From IMG/VR virus record IMGVR_UViG_3300035698_002815, positions 1-22,626 of that record: 22,626 nt of DNA; one strand, written 5' to 3'. The DNA comes from a virus. The notes beneath the pieces are model-generated. The model had not been told where the DNA came from. It searched no databases and was given only the letters and a program-made list of their open reading frames with translations. Position 1 is the stretch's first letter; each line of letters opens with the position of its first letter. Shown piece by piece: positions 14,687-22,105 of this stretch. A program made the translations under genes and the position numbers.

Positions 14687-16102
14687 ATGAGTAAACTAAA
14701 AGACTTTGAGACTTATCTTACTAGTAAGGTACAGGACTCAGAACAACGAGAAGTAATGCTTGGCCTAGCGGCGCACTTAAGAGAAGTCGCTGCAGAACAG
14801 ACCGCCAAGGATGTTGCTGCTGCTGTTGCAGCTATTAAAACAGACGCTGGGGATACGGACCTTTTCAAAAAGGACTCCCGGCAGGTTCGGCTAGAGAGTA
14901 ATGTTAGGTCTGCTGCACACGTATGGCGTAACAACGGCATCGTAGACGGCGTGGCCGAACAAATCACGTATGAAGATCTGTGTCGAAAAGATATTCAGTT
15001 CGCTCGTGACTTTACCTCTACTGACCACCCGCTGTTAATTCCTCGGGTAATCAGTGAACAGGTTAAAGAAGCTATAGAACCTAATATCGTGTTGACTGGG
15101 CTGTTACAGAGGATTAATTTCTCTACCGGCACCCAGCTAACTTTCCCGGCAGTCGGAGCTATGGCAGCTGCGGATATCGCTGAAGGTGACGAATATCCAG
15201 AACGCTCTTTGGAGTTCTCTGGTACGGTCGTTGCCACGATTGGAAAATCTGGTATAGCAGTTAAGATGACTGCTGAAATGATCAGATACTCCATGTTTGA
15301 TATCATGAGTATGCACTTACGTGCTGCTGGCCGCGCCCTAATCCGCTGGAAAGAGCAAAAGGTTGCTCGTATGATGTTAGCTGATGCTCAGGTGCTGTTC
15401 GATAACAACGCCACTTCAGCATCCTCAACCACAGGTCGTAGTGCTTCCGGTGCCTACAACGGTACTCTAACACTTAATGATCTGTTCCGTGGTTGGGCCG
15501 TTATGGTCAACCGTGGCTTCATGCCCAATACTATCATCATGAATCCTTTCGGATGGATGATTTTTGCTCAGGACTCTCTAGCCCGTCTATTCGGTTTCGA
15601 ACACGGCGGACAGCTATGGGGTCAAATGCAGGGTCAGCTCGGTAGTGCCTCTCAGTGGGGCGCCGGTAACCCAATGCAGAAAATGACTCTGCCTACTAAA
15701 CCACAAATGCTTAGTACGCAGTACTCCAACGTGCCCAGTATGTTCCCCGCTACCTTTAATATCGTAGTAAGTCCTTACATGACTTACAGTGCTACTGCTA
15801 GTACTACTGATTTCATTCTGTGTGACATCAATGAAGTTGGTATTATCGTGGTAGACGAAGAAGTCGTAACCGAGGACTTCGACGATCCAGCACGTGACAT
15901 CCGCAAGGTCAAACTCCGCGAACGTTACGGACTAGCCTCTATAAACGAAGGTTATGGTATGGGTCTATTCAAGGGTGTCAGTATCGAACGTGGCTTCGAT
16001 TTCGCCGAGAAACTCGCAGCTTCCTACGATCTTGGTGGTAATGAGTACCTTACTGGTTCTCAGGCACTATCTGGTGACGCTGATTATACAGCCGTTATCT
16101 AA
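14687..16102 (+). CDS. Major capsid protein, HK97 fold, 471 aa
   Basis: This is the shell-forming protein. ATG at 14687 follows AAGGAG. The N-terminal 60-110 residues are helical, Ala/Glu/Lys-rich (HLREVAAEQTAKDVAAAVAA), like the delta domain that acts as an internal scaffold and is often cut off by the head protease. Residues from about 115 match the HK97 type: LIPRVISEQVKEAIEPN, then the beta strand TQLTFPAVGAMAAADIAEG, the E-loop-like segment, a long spine helix (FDIMSMHLRAAGRALIRWKE), and the axial domain with TIIMNPFGWMIFAQD. Isoleucine codons are 3 ATA, 8 ATT and 16 ATC by hand count, unlike the ATA-rich neighbours. An intrinsic terminator follows at 16113-16151. The cleavage site cannot be assigned. 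Confidence 0.92.
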   Translation: MSKLKDFETYLTSKVQDSEQREVMLGLAAHLREVAAEQTAKDVAAAVAAIKTDAGDTDLFKKDSRQVRLESNVRSAAHVWRNNGIVDGVAEQITYEDLCRKDIQFARDFTSTDHPLLIPRVISEQVKEAIEPNIVLTGLLQRINFSTGTQLTFPAVGAMAAADIAEGDEYPERSLEFSGTVVATIGKSGIAVKMTAEMIRYSMFDIMSMHLRAAGRALIRWKEQKVARMMLADAQVLFDNNATSASSTTGRSASGAYNGTLTLNDLFRGWAVMVNRGFMPNTIIMNPFGWMIFAQDSLARLFGFEHGGQLWGQMQGQLGSASQWGAGNPMQKMTLPTKPQMLSTQYSNVPSMFPATFNIVVSPYMTYSATASTTDFILCDINEVGIIVVDEEVVTEDFDDPARDIRKVKLRERYGLASINEGYGMGLFKGVSIERGFDFAEKLAASYDLGGNEYLTGSQALSGDADYTAVI

Positions 16103-16112
16103 ACTATATAAT

Positions 16113-16151
16113 AATAGCCCTCACAGTACTCATGCTGTGGGGGCTATTTTT
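16113..16151 (+). terminator. Intrinsic terminator after the major capsid gene
   Basis: AATAGCCC (16113-16120) and CACAG (16122-16126) pair with CTGTG (16135-16139) and GGGCTATT (16141-16148), with one unpaired base on each side and an 8-base loop. The stem leads straight into a T-run (16147-16151). The position 10 bases after the capsid stop is typical for ending most transcription after an abundant message. Confidence 0.85.
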
Positions 16152-16200
16152 ATAGATAGTAGATAGAGACCAACCGCAATTACTAATAGAGAGGCGTGCC

Positions 16201-16824
16201 ATGAGTAACCACCCGTTGATAGGCCGAACAGTAAGCATTAACTTAAAGAGTACCACATACTTTGGTATAGGTAGTTTGTGGCTTACCCCAGAAGTCTACT
16301 ACGACGTAGTACCAGATGATCTGACTGAGCAGGAAATCGAGATAATAAAATCGGCAGTACTGTCCGGACAACTAATAATGGGCCGGCATAAAACTGCGGC
16401 CGTAGATCGGGAACCAGAGGTGCTAGCTGGGTATCTAGCTGAATTAAAAGTTAGTGATGGACTATCAAAAGATATAAAGTCCACCATAGTACGTATTACC
16501 AGGTCACCTATGATAGGTGGCTATACCTCACGCGAACTACTGACCCATATGCTAAAGGCAGAGCGCAATGGTAAGTGTAGGGATAGAGTAGTAAAATTTT
16601 TGGATGAGGCCCACGATATAGTTACTAGAGAGTTTCCAGACTACCTAGTTCCACTAGATGGTGAAGACGACGACTCGTACCAAGTTAGCGTAGACACTAC
16701 CACAGGTAAAGTAGTATCTACTGATCGTGAGCCTGAAAAGGTAGCCTCACCACCAAAGCCAACCAAAGGCCGTCCCAAAGGTAGTAAGAACAAAAAACAA
16801 GCACTGGATGATCTGATAAACTAG
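16201..16824 (+). CDS. Putative head-neck protein with a C-terminal AT-hook-like motif, 207 aa
   Basis: ATG at 16201 follows GAGAGG. Residues 1-140 look like a compact alpha/beta fold (for example RTVSINLKSTTYFGIGSLWL; DLTEQEIEIIKSAVLSGQL) and probably the structural part. The C terminus changes to a flexible, Pro/Lys-rich tail, with a canonical AT-hook core (KGRPKGSKNKK, about residues 189-199), a minor-groove DNA-binding element. The location right after the capsid gene fits a head-completion or connector protein. The tail could touch packaged DNA at the portal vertex. Known AT-hooks bind AT-rich DNA; binding here is inferred only. As the first gene after a terminator it must depend on read-through or a promoter in 16152-16200, where I see no clear consensus. 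Confidence 0.65.
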   Translation: MSNHPLIGRTVSINLKSTTYFGIGSLWLTPEVYYDVVPDDLTEQEIEIIKSAVLSGQLIMGRHKTAAVDREPEVLAGYLAELKVSDGLSKDIKSTIVRITRSPMIGGYTSRELLTHMLKAERNGKCRDRVVKFLDEAHDIVTREFPDYLVPLDGEDDDSYQVSVDTTTGKVVSTDREPEKVASPPKPTKGRPKGSKNKKQALDDLIN

Positions 16825-16834
16825 GAGTCCACAC

Positions 16835-18229
16835 ATGGCATTAGGATTTGTTAGCTCTAGCCCCGCATCTGGCGCTATAGGAATATTTTTAAATAATACT
16901 TTTAAAGTAAAATTTGACGACGCCCTATTAGCTAGCAGTGTAACACCTAGTGCTTTTGTATTGAGAGACTCAGCTAGTAACAGGATAGTAGAGGCCGACG
17001 TCTCCATAGATCCCGCCGATACTACCCAGTCCATAGTAACTCCAGTGGTGTCTCTAAAGCAGTACACCTCGTATAAATTATCTGTTATAGGCGTAGACAT
17101 AAATACGTCTAGGTGCCTACAGGGCGTAACAAATGGTACTCTAACCACTACTCTAACATTTTCTTTTACTACTGGCGACAAACTTTATTCTCACGACGTG
17201 TTAATCGAACAGAAAACTTCTGGGGATTACACAAGAGAAGGCGATCTTTTTCTCCCCAGTAATGTAAGGGTTATGGCAGAGCTGCCAACTATTACTAAGT
17301 TGGCTCCGGCTAGAGAATCTCATGGTAAAAGTTATGCCACCATAGACCTAACTTTTAATAAGCCAATTACCAGTGGGTCGCTCGATTACATAGACATAGA
17401 ATTCATACCTATGATGGATTCTACTGACTACGTCTATGCTTACGATGGGTCAGCATCTAGTGGTTATCTGTCCCCCGATGGTACAACTTTTACTGGGTAC
17501 CATCAACCTTCCGGCGCTTTTACTCTGATTACTGACGACACCAACATACGGTGGACTATGTGGTCTGGGTACTCAGGACAGTACCCGTTCAGAAATCTCT
17601 ACGTGGAACTAACCCTAGGTACTGGCATAGTTGCTGTATCTGGAGATCCCTTCATAGGCATGACGTACGGGTTTAATGGGCCAGTATATCCAGAGGTAGG
17701 TGTAGGATTACACTCACTTAAAAGAGAAATCCCTGCTGTAGTGTCCGAAGTTCGAGACGATTACATGGGATTTTTGATGGTTAAAAATAGTATTTATTGC
17801 TGGGAGTTGTGCGGGCACGCATTTGCTTTAGGAAGCCCAACTTTTTCAGTTTTAAAATATGTGACTAACTCTACCATAGTAGATATTATAGAAGATCAAG
17901 ATCTAGAGAAATCTCTAGTAGCCGGCACTCGTAGGCAACTAGGGGACCTAAACGTGTCGGTAGATTCTCTAATAGGCCGCGCAGCATTAAAGTACACTAG
18001 AGCTAAAAAGGCTGCTGAGGTATCTTTGGCTAGCATAATAAAAGACCCAGGCATCAGAATAGCTCGTATAGGATTCCCAGATTCTGTGTACTGGAGCAGT
18101 AGGCTATGGTGGGGCGCCTCAGACAAATACAGAACTATATACGATATGTATCGGCAAGATAACGTACCAGTGTCCAACACATCCGTAAATAGGCAAGCCA
18201 AAGTACCGCCTAACATGTACTTCTTATGA
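16835..18229 (+). CDS. Ig-like (Big_5-type) domain structural protein, 464 aa
   Basis: Residues about 3-115 match the pattern of bacterial Ig-like domain 5: an SSPASGA start, FKVKFDDAL, VTPSAFVLRD, the strand-rich YTSYKLSVIGVDI and the end TLTFSFTTGD. A second similar segment (about 150-190) repeats PTITKLAPARES...IDLTFNKPITS. Residues 290-464 form a different domain with Trp/Tyr-rich loops (YWSSRLWWGASDKYRTIYD) that I do not recognise. Placed between the capsid and connector genes, it is likely a neck, portal-vertex or head-fibre protein. Ig-like domains on virions are known to bind weakly to surface glycans. The gene starts 10 bases after the previous stop with GGAG, and overlaps the next as ATGA. 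Confidence 0.7.
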   Translation: MALGFVSSSPASGAIGIFLNNTFKVKFDDALLASSVTPSAFVLRDSASNRIVEADVSIDPADTTQSIVTPVVSLKQYTSYKLSVIGVDINTSRCLQGVTNGTLTTTLTFSFTTGDKLYSHDVLIEQKTSGDYTREGDLFLPSNVRVMAELPTITKLAPARESHGKSYATIDLTFNKPITSGSLDYIDIEFIPMMDSTDYVYAYDGSASSGYLSPDGTTFTGYHQPSGAFTLITDDTNIRWTMWSGYSGQYPFRNLYVELTLGTGIVAVSGDPFIGMTYGFNGPVYPEVGVGLHSLKREIPAVVSEVRDDYMGFLMVKNSIYCWELCGHAFALGSPTFSVLKYVTNSTIVDIIEDQDLEKSLVAGTRRQLGDLNVSVDSLIGRAALKYTRAKKAAEVSLASIIKDPGIRIARIGFPDSVYWSSRLWWGASDKYRTIYDMYRQDNVPVSNTSVNRQAKVPPNMYFL

Positions 18230-18774
18230 AAAAAATATCTTGGATAGACCTCAGGAAAACTATCGATGAGTTAAGCGCAGCTACTGGATTCGTTTGGATG
18301 GCACTACGCCACGCTGATCTAACTAGACAGTGTGACTGTATGTCCGAATCCAACGGCTCCGTAGCAGCTGCACCTAATTGTGCTAGATGTTTCGGTACCG
18401 GGCACAAATTTACTGATCATTTCGTTAAAGGTTTTATTTGGATAGGGTCTCCAGGAGTAGAGTTTAGGACTGAGGTAGGACTGCTGTCTACTAAAACTAC
18501 CTACTGTGTAGTTAAGTGGAACGAATCAGTCAGTGACCATGACTATATATTTAGGCTTAAACTAGACCCGGAATCTGGCGATCCTACTAGGCCCTTCCAA
18601 ATAGTAGAGTCATCCAAAGTACAGGAATGCTATCCTCTGCACGGGGACTCAGGCCGCACCGAGTTTTGGAAACTAGTAATAGAGGAACGCACCGTTACTA
18701 AAGGCAAAACAGGGTCCATAGGTACTGCACAGCACGGGCTGCCTGATCGTATCTACCCAGGAGGAGGGTTATAA
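18226..18774 (+). CDS. Head-tail connector-like protein with a CxxCxGxG zinc site, 182 aa
   Basis: The N-terminal domain contains C36-x-C38 and C52-x2-C55 followed by G57-x-G59 (QCDCMSES; NCARCFGTGHKF), a Zn-binding arrangement like those found in tailed-phage head-completion proteins and DnaJ. After residue 65 the protein is beta-rich (FIWIGSPGVEFRTEVGLL; YIFRLKLDPESGD) with a last strand-rich segment. In the gene order it sits where neck connector proteins are found. The start at 18226 overlaps the previous stop by 4 bases and has no visible ribosome binding site, so coupling is likely. Assignment to the neck is from motif plus position. Confidence 0.7.
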   Translation: MKKISWIDLRKTIDELSAATGFVWMALRHADLTRQCDCMSESNGSVAAAPNCARCFGTGHKFTDHFVKGFIWIGSPGVEFRTEVGLLSTKTTYCVVKWNESVSDHDYIFRLKLDPESGDPTRPFQIVESSKVQECYPLHGDSGRTEFWKLVIEERTVTKGKTGSIGTAQHGLPDRIYPGGGL

Positions 18775-19817
18775 TGACTGATTTTCCTAGGTTTGATGAC
18801 TACTATTTTAGTGAGTACGATCCGTACGCGCAGTCTATTCTAATAAGGCCTATGTCTACTAGGGACGGTAACCTTTCACTAGAGGGTACTGTTGATGCCC
18901 TAGCTGGTTTGCTAGCAAAATATCAAAGTACTTTACATAGAACGCAAGATAAAAGGACGATTTGGATGCCTCATATGTTCATAGCTCCAGAACCTGGCGC
19001 TACTTTACGAGGATCCAATGACGAAATATATACTATAGTTGAGCTCATTGAAAATCCAGAAACAGAAAGATGGGAAGGTTGGTTACAATTAGACAGAGTA
19101 TTACCTGGTGATATTGAACTGACGTTTGTTACAGACGAGTATTACATCGACTTTTCCCACGATGCCCCTAGGAACGCAGTAGGAACCTTATCTGCAGAAA
19201 GCAACGAAAGATCCCTGCCTCCTATGAAACCTACAGTGACTTGGACCTTAGTGGAACGGACACCAGCTAAACTAGATGGTAGGTCGTCTCCAAAGAGTGC
19301 CAAAACAGAGCTGAAATCGCGCCACCGTGAATATTTTAAAGATGAAAGAAATCCTGGTTATACTATAGAAGTAAGGGGTCAGCGATTTGATAACACTGTT
19401 CAGTTCGACTGTTGGTCTACTGATGCGTACTCCGCAGGTAGGTTAGTAGTATGGTTTGAGCAGTTTATAAACAGCAACACTTGGATTTTACAATCCTATG
19501 GCACCGACCAAATTCTGTTTAAAAAGCGCACTAGAGACGAAGTAGTCACGAAGTGGCGCCAAGACATAATAGTAAGGAGCACACAATACTTGGTTAGGAC
19601 AGAAACACTAACTATTTTTAACAGAAAAGACTTTTCTAAAATTGATGTCATAGTTGATACGATGTCGGGACTTCCAGTTAGCTCTGAGCCTAGATATATA
19701 GCAGGCCAGTATGTAACAGGAGAGTTAACCCACACAGAGTATGCACAACTATTCAAAGATTTATCAGGTAACTACCTATTTGGTAGTATTCATGTTCGAG
19801 ATTACGGAGGTATGTAA
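18774..19817 (+). CDS. Neck or tail-completion protein (possible tail terminator), 347 aa
   Basis: The start is TAATG at 18774, preceded by AGGAGG. Residues 1-150 are mixed beta/alpha (for example SILIRPMSTRDGNLSLEG; IYTIVELIENPETERWEGWL). Residues about 195-290 contain the pattern VQFDCWSTDAYSAGRLVVWF and EQFI, a strand-plus-helix reminiscent of tail terminator proteins that cap the tube and sheath, followed by WRQDIIVRSTQYLVRTETL. This gene lies directly before the tail sheath, the expected place of such a protein. Its codon use looks somewhat more AT-rich and less CTA-biased than its neighbours. I cannot exclude a neck or collar role. Confidence 0.6.
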   Translation: MTDFPRFDDYYFSEYDPYAQSILIRPMSTRDGNLSLEGTVDALAGLLAKYQSTLHRTQDKRTIWMPHMFIAPEPGATLRGSNDEIYTIVELIENPETERWEGWLQLDRVLPGDIELTFVTDEYYIDFSHDAPRNAVGTLSAESNERSLPPMKPTVTWTLVERTPAKLDGRSSPKSAKTELKSRHREYFKDERNPGYTIEVRGQRFDNTVQFDCWSTDAYSAGRLVVWFEQFINSNTWILQSYGTDQILFKKRTRDEVVTKWRQDIIVRSTQYLVRTETLTIFNRKDFSKIDVIVDTMSGLPVSSEPRYIAGQYVTGELTHTEYAQLFKDLSGNYLFGSIHVRDYGGM

Positions 19818-21424
19818 TGACTAGCTACCTACCTGGACTGGATGTAACGCTCAATGACTACGGTCTACGAGTTTTCCCTCCTGCTGCAGGAACTAAGGTT
19901 ACCCTCCTAGGCTATGTATCCAATACAGGTATAGCTCTAAATGAGCCTATTGCCGTTACTAATGTAAGCCAGGCTATTAAGACCGTGGAGTTTGTTACTC
20001 CAGCTAGCGGTTTTAAGATGCCGGGTGAATTAGGTTTAGCTTTGGAGCAAGTAGCTGATGGTGGAGTAACTAATATCGAGATAGTAGCTATTGGATATAC
20101 TAATACTATAGCTGGGGCCGAGAGCATCACTGGTGCTACTGGTCTGGCTTCTATGTATGTCCCTAGCGTAACTAATGAAGCTGCGCGTTATCTAGCACTA
20201 TCCGGTGCGTATGACGTACTAATAAACACCCCAGTAGACATCGTAGTTCCAGTAGGCGCTAGGATGGATGCTTCAGGAGCTAACTTCGGAAAACAGTTAG
20301 CCAATTTCTGTCACCAAGCTACGTTGGCGGGCAACGCTGCTATAGGCTGTATAGGTACGTATACTCCAATGGAGTGGGCGTTTACCCATCTGAACTATGG
20401 AGTGGAAGACGCTGGCGCTATTACTGGGCTAAGTGTTGCCATCAGTGGTGAACTGACAGCCCTTTTCCCCAGCGGCCAGGACCCAAAAACTACCGCTAAA
20501 AATCTGTTCTTTTCTGTGCCTAGTAGCGCACTAGCTGGATGGTACGTAAAGTATCACAGCACCCCAGACTTAGCTAATTGGGGTCTAGCACCGGCCGCCA
20601 CCATAGACGCAGTAATGCCTACGTATTACTCGTACTGGCTATCTGGCGCAGTAAGTAGCGACGGTAACTATCGTGCCGCCGCAGTTAGCGATTCCACGCT
20701 AGCCACAGTTTACTGGAACGCTACTCATGGGTGGCAAGCAGTTAACACAGATGCATCTGTTGCAGTAGATGATTTGGGTAACCGAATCGATGCAGGAGCT
20801 TTCCTTAGTGTGCTAACTACGCTAACCGCTTATGGCAGTTCCTTAACATATGCTATGTCTGCAGCCTTAGGAGGCTCACTAGCATACACCACGTTAAATA
20901 TGACACCAACCGCTGCTTATGCCGGCAAAGCCGCCGCTCTGCCAGCTCAGTCAGCACCAACTAACAAGTCCCTAGAGAACGTGTTTGCATTGAAATCCAT
21001 CTCTGCAACACAGGCTAGTAACTTAGTTAGCTTCCGACACGTCACCATGTTCCAGCGGGCTATCGGTTATACGATTGCCAAAGATGTAACTGGTGCACAC
21101 AATGTGAACAGGTATCTACGTAGCGATTATGTACTACTAACTACTATGCAAATAACTCAGTTAGTGGTAGAAGAAATCAAAGCAGCGGCCGAGGCGTATA
21201 TTGGCGAACCCAATACTACACCACAGCGTAACGCTATGCATACTGACATAGATCAGAAAATGCTTGGGTTACAAAGAGACGGTGCCCTACAGTCATATCA
21301 GTTCGTTATTACAGCTACCGCAGACCAGCAGGTTCTAGGTGAAGCAGACATCGCAATTAGTATTATACCAGCTTTCGAGCTAACTAATATTAATTTAGTA
21401 GTCAGCTTAGCTAAGAGCATCTAA
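19817..21424 (+). CDS. Tail sheath protein, 535 aa
   Basis: The sheath is the contractile outer tube that drives tail insertion. ATG at 19817 overlaps the preceding stop (TAATG) with GGAGG upstream. The N terminus (PGLDVTLNDYGLRVFPPAAG, about 6-25) and the Gly/Ala-rich, repeated Thr/Ala beta segments are typical. The C-terminal domain carries the family signature: RHVTMFQRAIGYTIAKDVTGA and an RYLRSDYVLL segment (about 412-440), then the last strands with LQSYQFVITATADQQVLGEA and the hydrophobic AISIIPAFELTNINLVV end. Its presence assigns the phage to the contractile-tail type. The next gene is the tube. Confidence 0.9.
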   Translation: MTSYLPGLDVTLNDYGLRVFPPAAGTKVTLLGYVSNTGIALNEPIAVTNVSQAIKTVEFVTPASGFKMPGELGLALEQVADGGVTNIEIVAIGYTNTIAGAESITGATGLASMYVPSVTNEAARYLALSGAYDVLINTPVDIVVPVGARMDASGANFGKQLANFCHQATLAGNAAIGCIGTYTPMEWAFTHLNYGVEDAGAITGLSVAISGELTALFPSGQDPKTTAKNLFFSVPSSALAGWYVKYHSTPDLANWGLAPAATIDAVMPTYYSYWLSGAVSSDGNYRAAAVSDSTLATVYWNATHGWQAVNTDASVAVDDLGNRIDAGAFLSVLTTLTAYGSSLTYAMSAALGGSLAYTTLNMTPTAAYAGKAAALPAQSAPTNKSLENVFALKSISATQASNLVSFRHVTMFQRAIGYTIAKDVTGAHNVNRYLRSDYVLLTTMQITQLVVEEIKAAAEAYIGEPNTTPQRNAMHTDIDQKMLGLQRDGALQSYQFVITATADQQVLGEADIAISIIPAFELTNINLVVSLAKSI

Positions 21425-21435
21425 GGAGGTAGATG

Positions 21436-22059
21436 ATGGCTAACGAGAGTGTAAGGAGAACCTATAACTCTTTCTCTGGTGCGGACATGATCTGCACCTT
21501 TGGGGGTAAGGTTATAGGCGAGATACAAGGCGTATCCTATACAGTTCAGCGTGAAAAGGCTCCTCTGTATACTATGGGCAGTGCCAGTCCACGCGGCTTT
21601 AGTCGCGGTAAACGTGGTATTGCTGGATCGCTAGTATTTCTAGTGTTTGATCGTTCGGCTTTAGTGGACACACTAAAGACTACTAGTTGGAGTTGGTACC
21701 TAACGTCTAGGTCAGACGTACGTGGTGACCAGGTCAGTAAACCGTCTTCTATATCTGTGGATGGGTCAGCAGGATCGGTAGGTAGTGTTAGAACCCAGGG
21801 AGCAATCGCTGGTATAACATTGGACCGCTCATGGGCTCGACCACGGTTTGTAGATCAGCTTCCGCCTTTTAACATTACCATTACTGCTGCCAATGAGTAC
21901 GGTGGTTATGCTAAAATGGATCTGATAGGTGTTGAAATCATGAACCAGGGTTCCGGTATGTCTATAGACGACATCACGACTGACGAAGCTTGCACCTTTG
22001 TATGTCAGGACCTTTCTCCATGGTCAGATCAGCAGACCGTAGCTAAACCAACTGCATAA
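21436..22059 (+). CDS. Tail tube protein, 207 aa
   Basis: The tube is the inner tail channel beneath the sheath. Two ATGs lie in a row (21433 and 21436). I chose 21436 because it sits 6 bases after GGAGG (21425-21429), against 3 for the other. The product shows the beta-rich tube pattern: ADMICTFGGKVIGEIQGVSY at 16-35, RGKRGIAGSLVF at 57-68 and LPPFNITITAANEYG at 142-156. The last two segments recur in the next gene. It directly follows the sheath, as in most myoviruses. A strong GC hairpin lies just after the stop. Confidence 0.85.
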   Translation: MANESVRRTYNSFSGADMICTFGGKVIGEIQGVSYTVQREKAPLYTMGSASPRGFSRGKRGIAGSLVFLVFDRSALVDTLKTTSWSWYLTSRSDVRGDQVSKPSSISVDGSAGSVGSVRTQGAIAGITLDRSWARPRFVDQLPPFNITITAANEYGGYAKMDLIGVEIMNQGSGMSIDDITTDEACTFVCQDLSPWSDQQTVAKPTA

Positions 22060-22067
22060 ACCAAAAC

Positions 22068-22089
22068 GCGGGGAGCACTAGCTCCCCGC
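22068..22089 (+). terminator. Strong GC hairpin after the tube gene; terminator or processing hairpin
   Basis: GCGGGGAGC (22068-22076) pairs perfectly with GCTCCCCGC (22081-22089) around an ACTA loop. Outer bases AACC (22059-22062) and GGTT (22092-22095) may extend the stem. No U-run follows directly, only GGTTTAGG, so it may be a leaky terminator or a stabilising or processing structure between two tube genes. The AGGAG of the next gene lies 8 bases beyond the stem. Confidence 0.6.
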
Positions 22090-22105
22090 TCGGTTTAGGA
22101 GTAAC

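Noticed and set aside
15954-16166. 70-aa + strand ORF overlapping the end of the capsid gene
   Set aside because: It lies in another frame of the capsid gene and runs through the intrinsic terminator; no ribosome binding site is visible.
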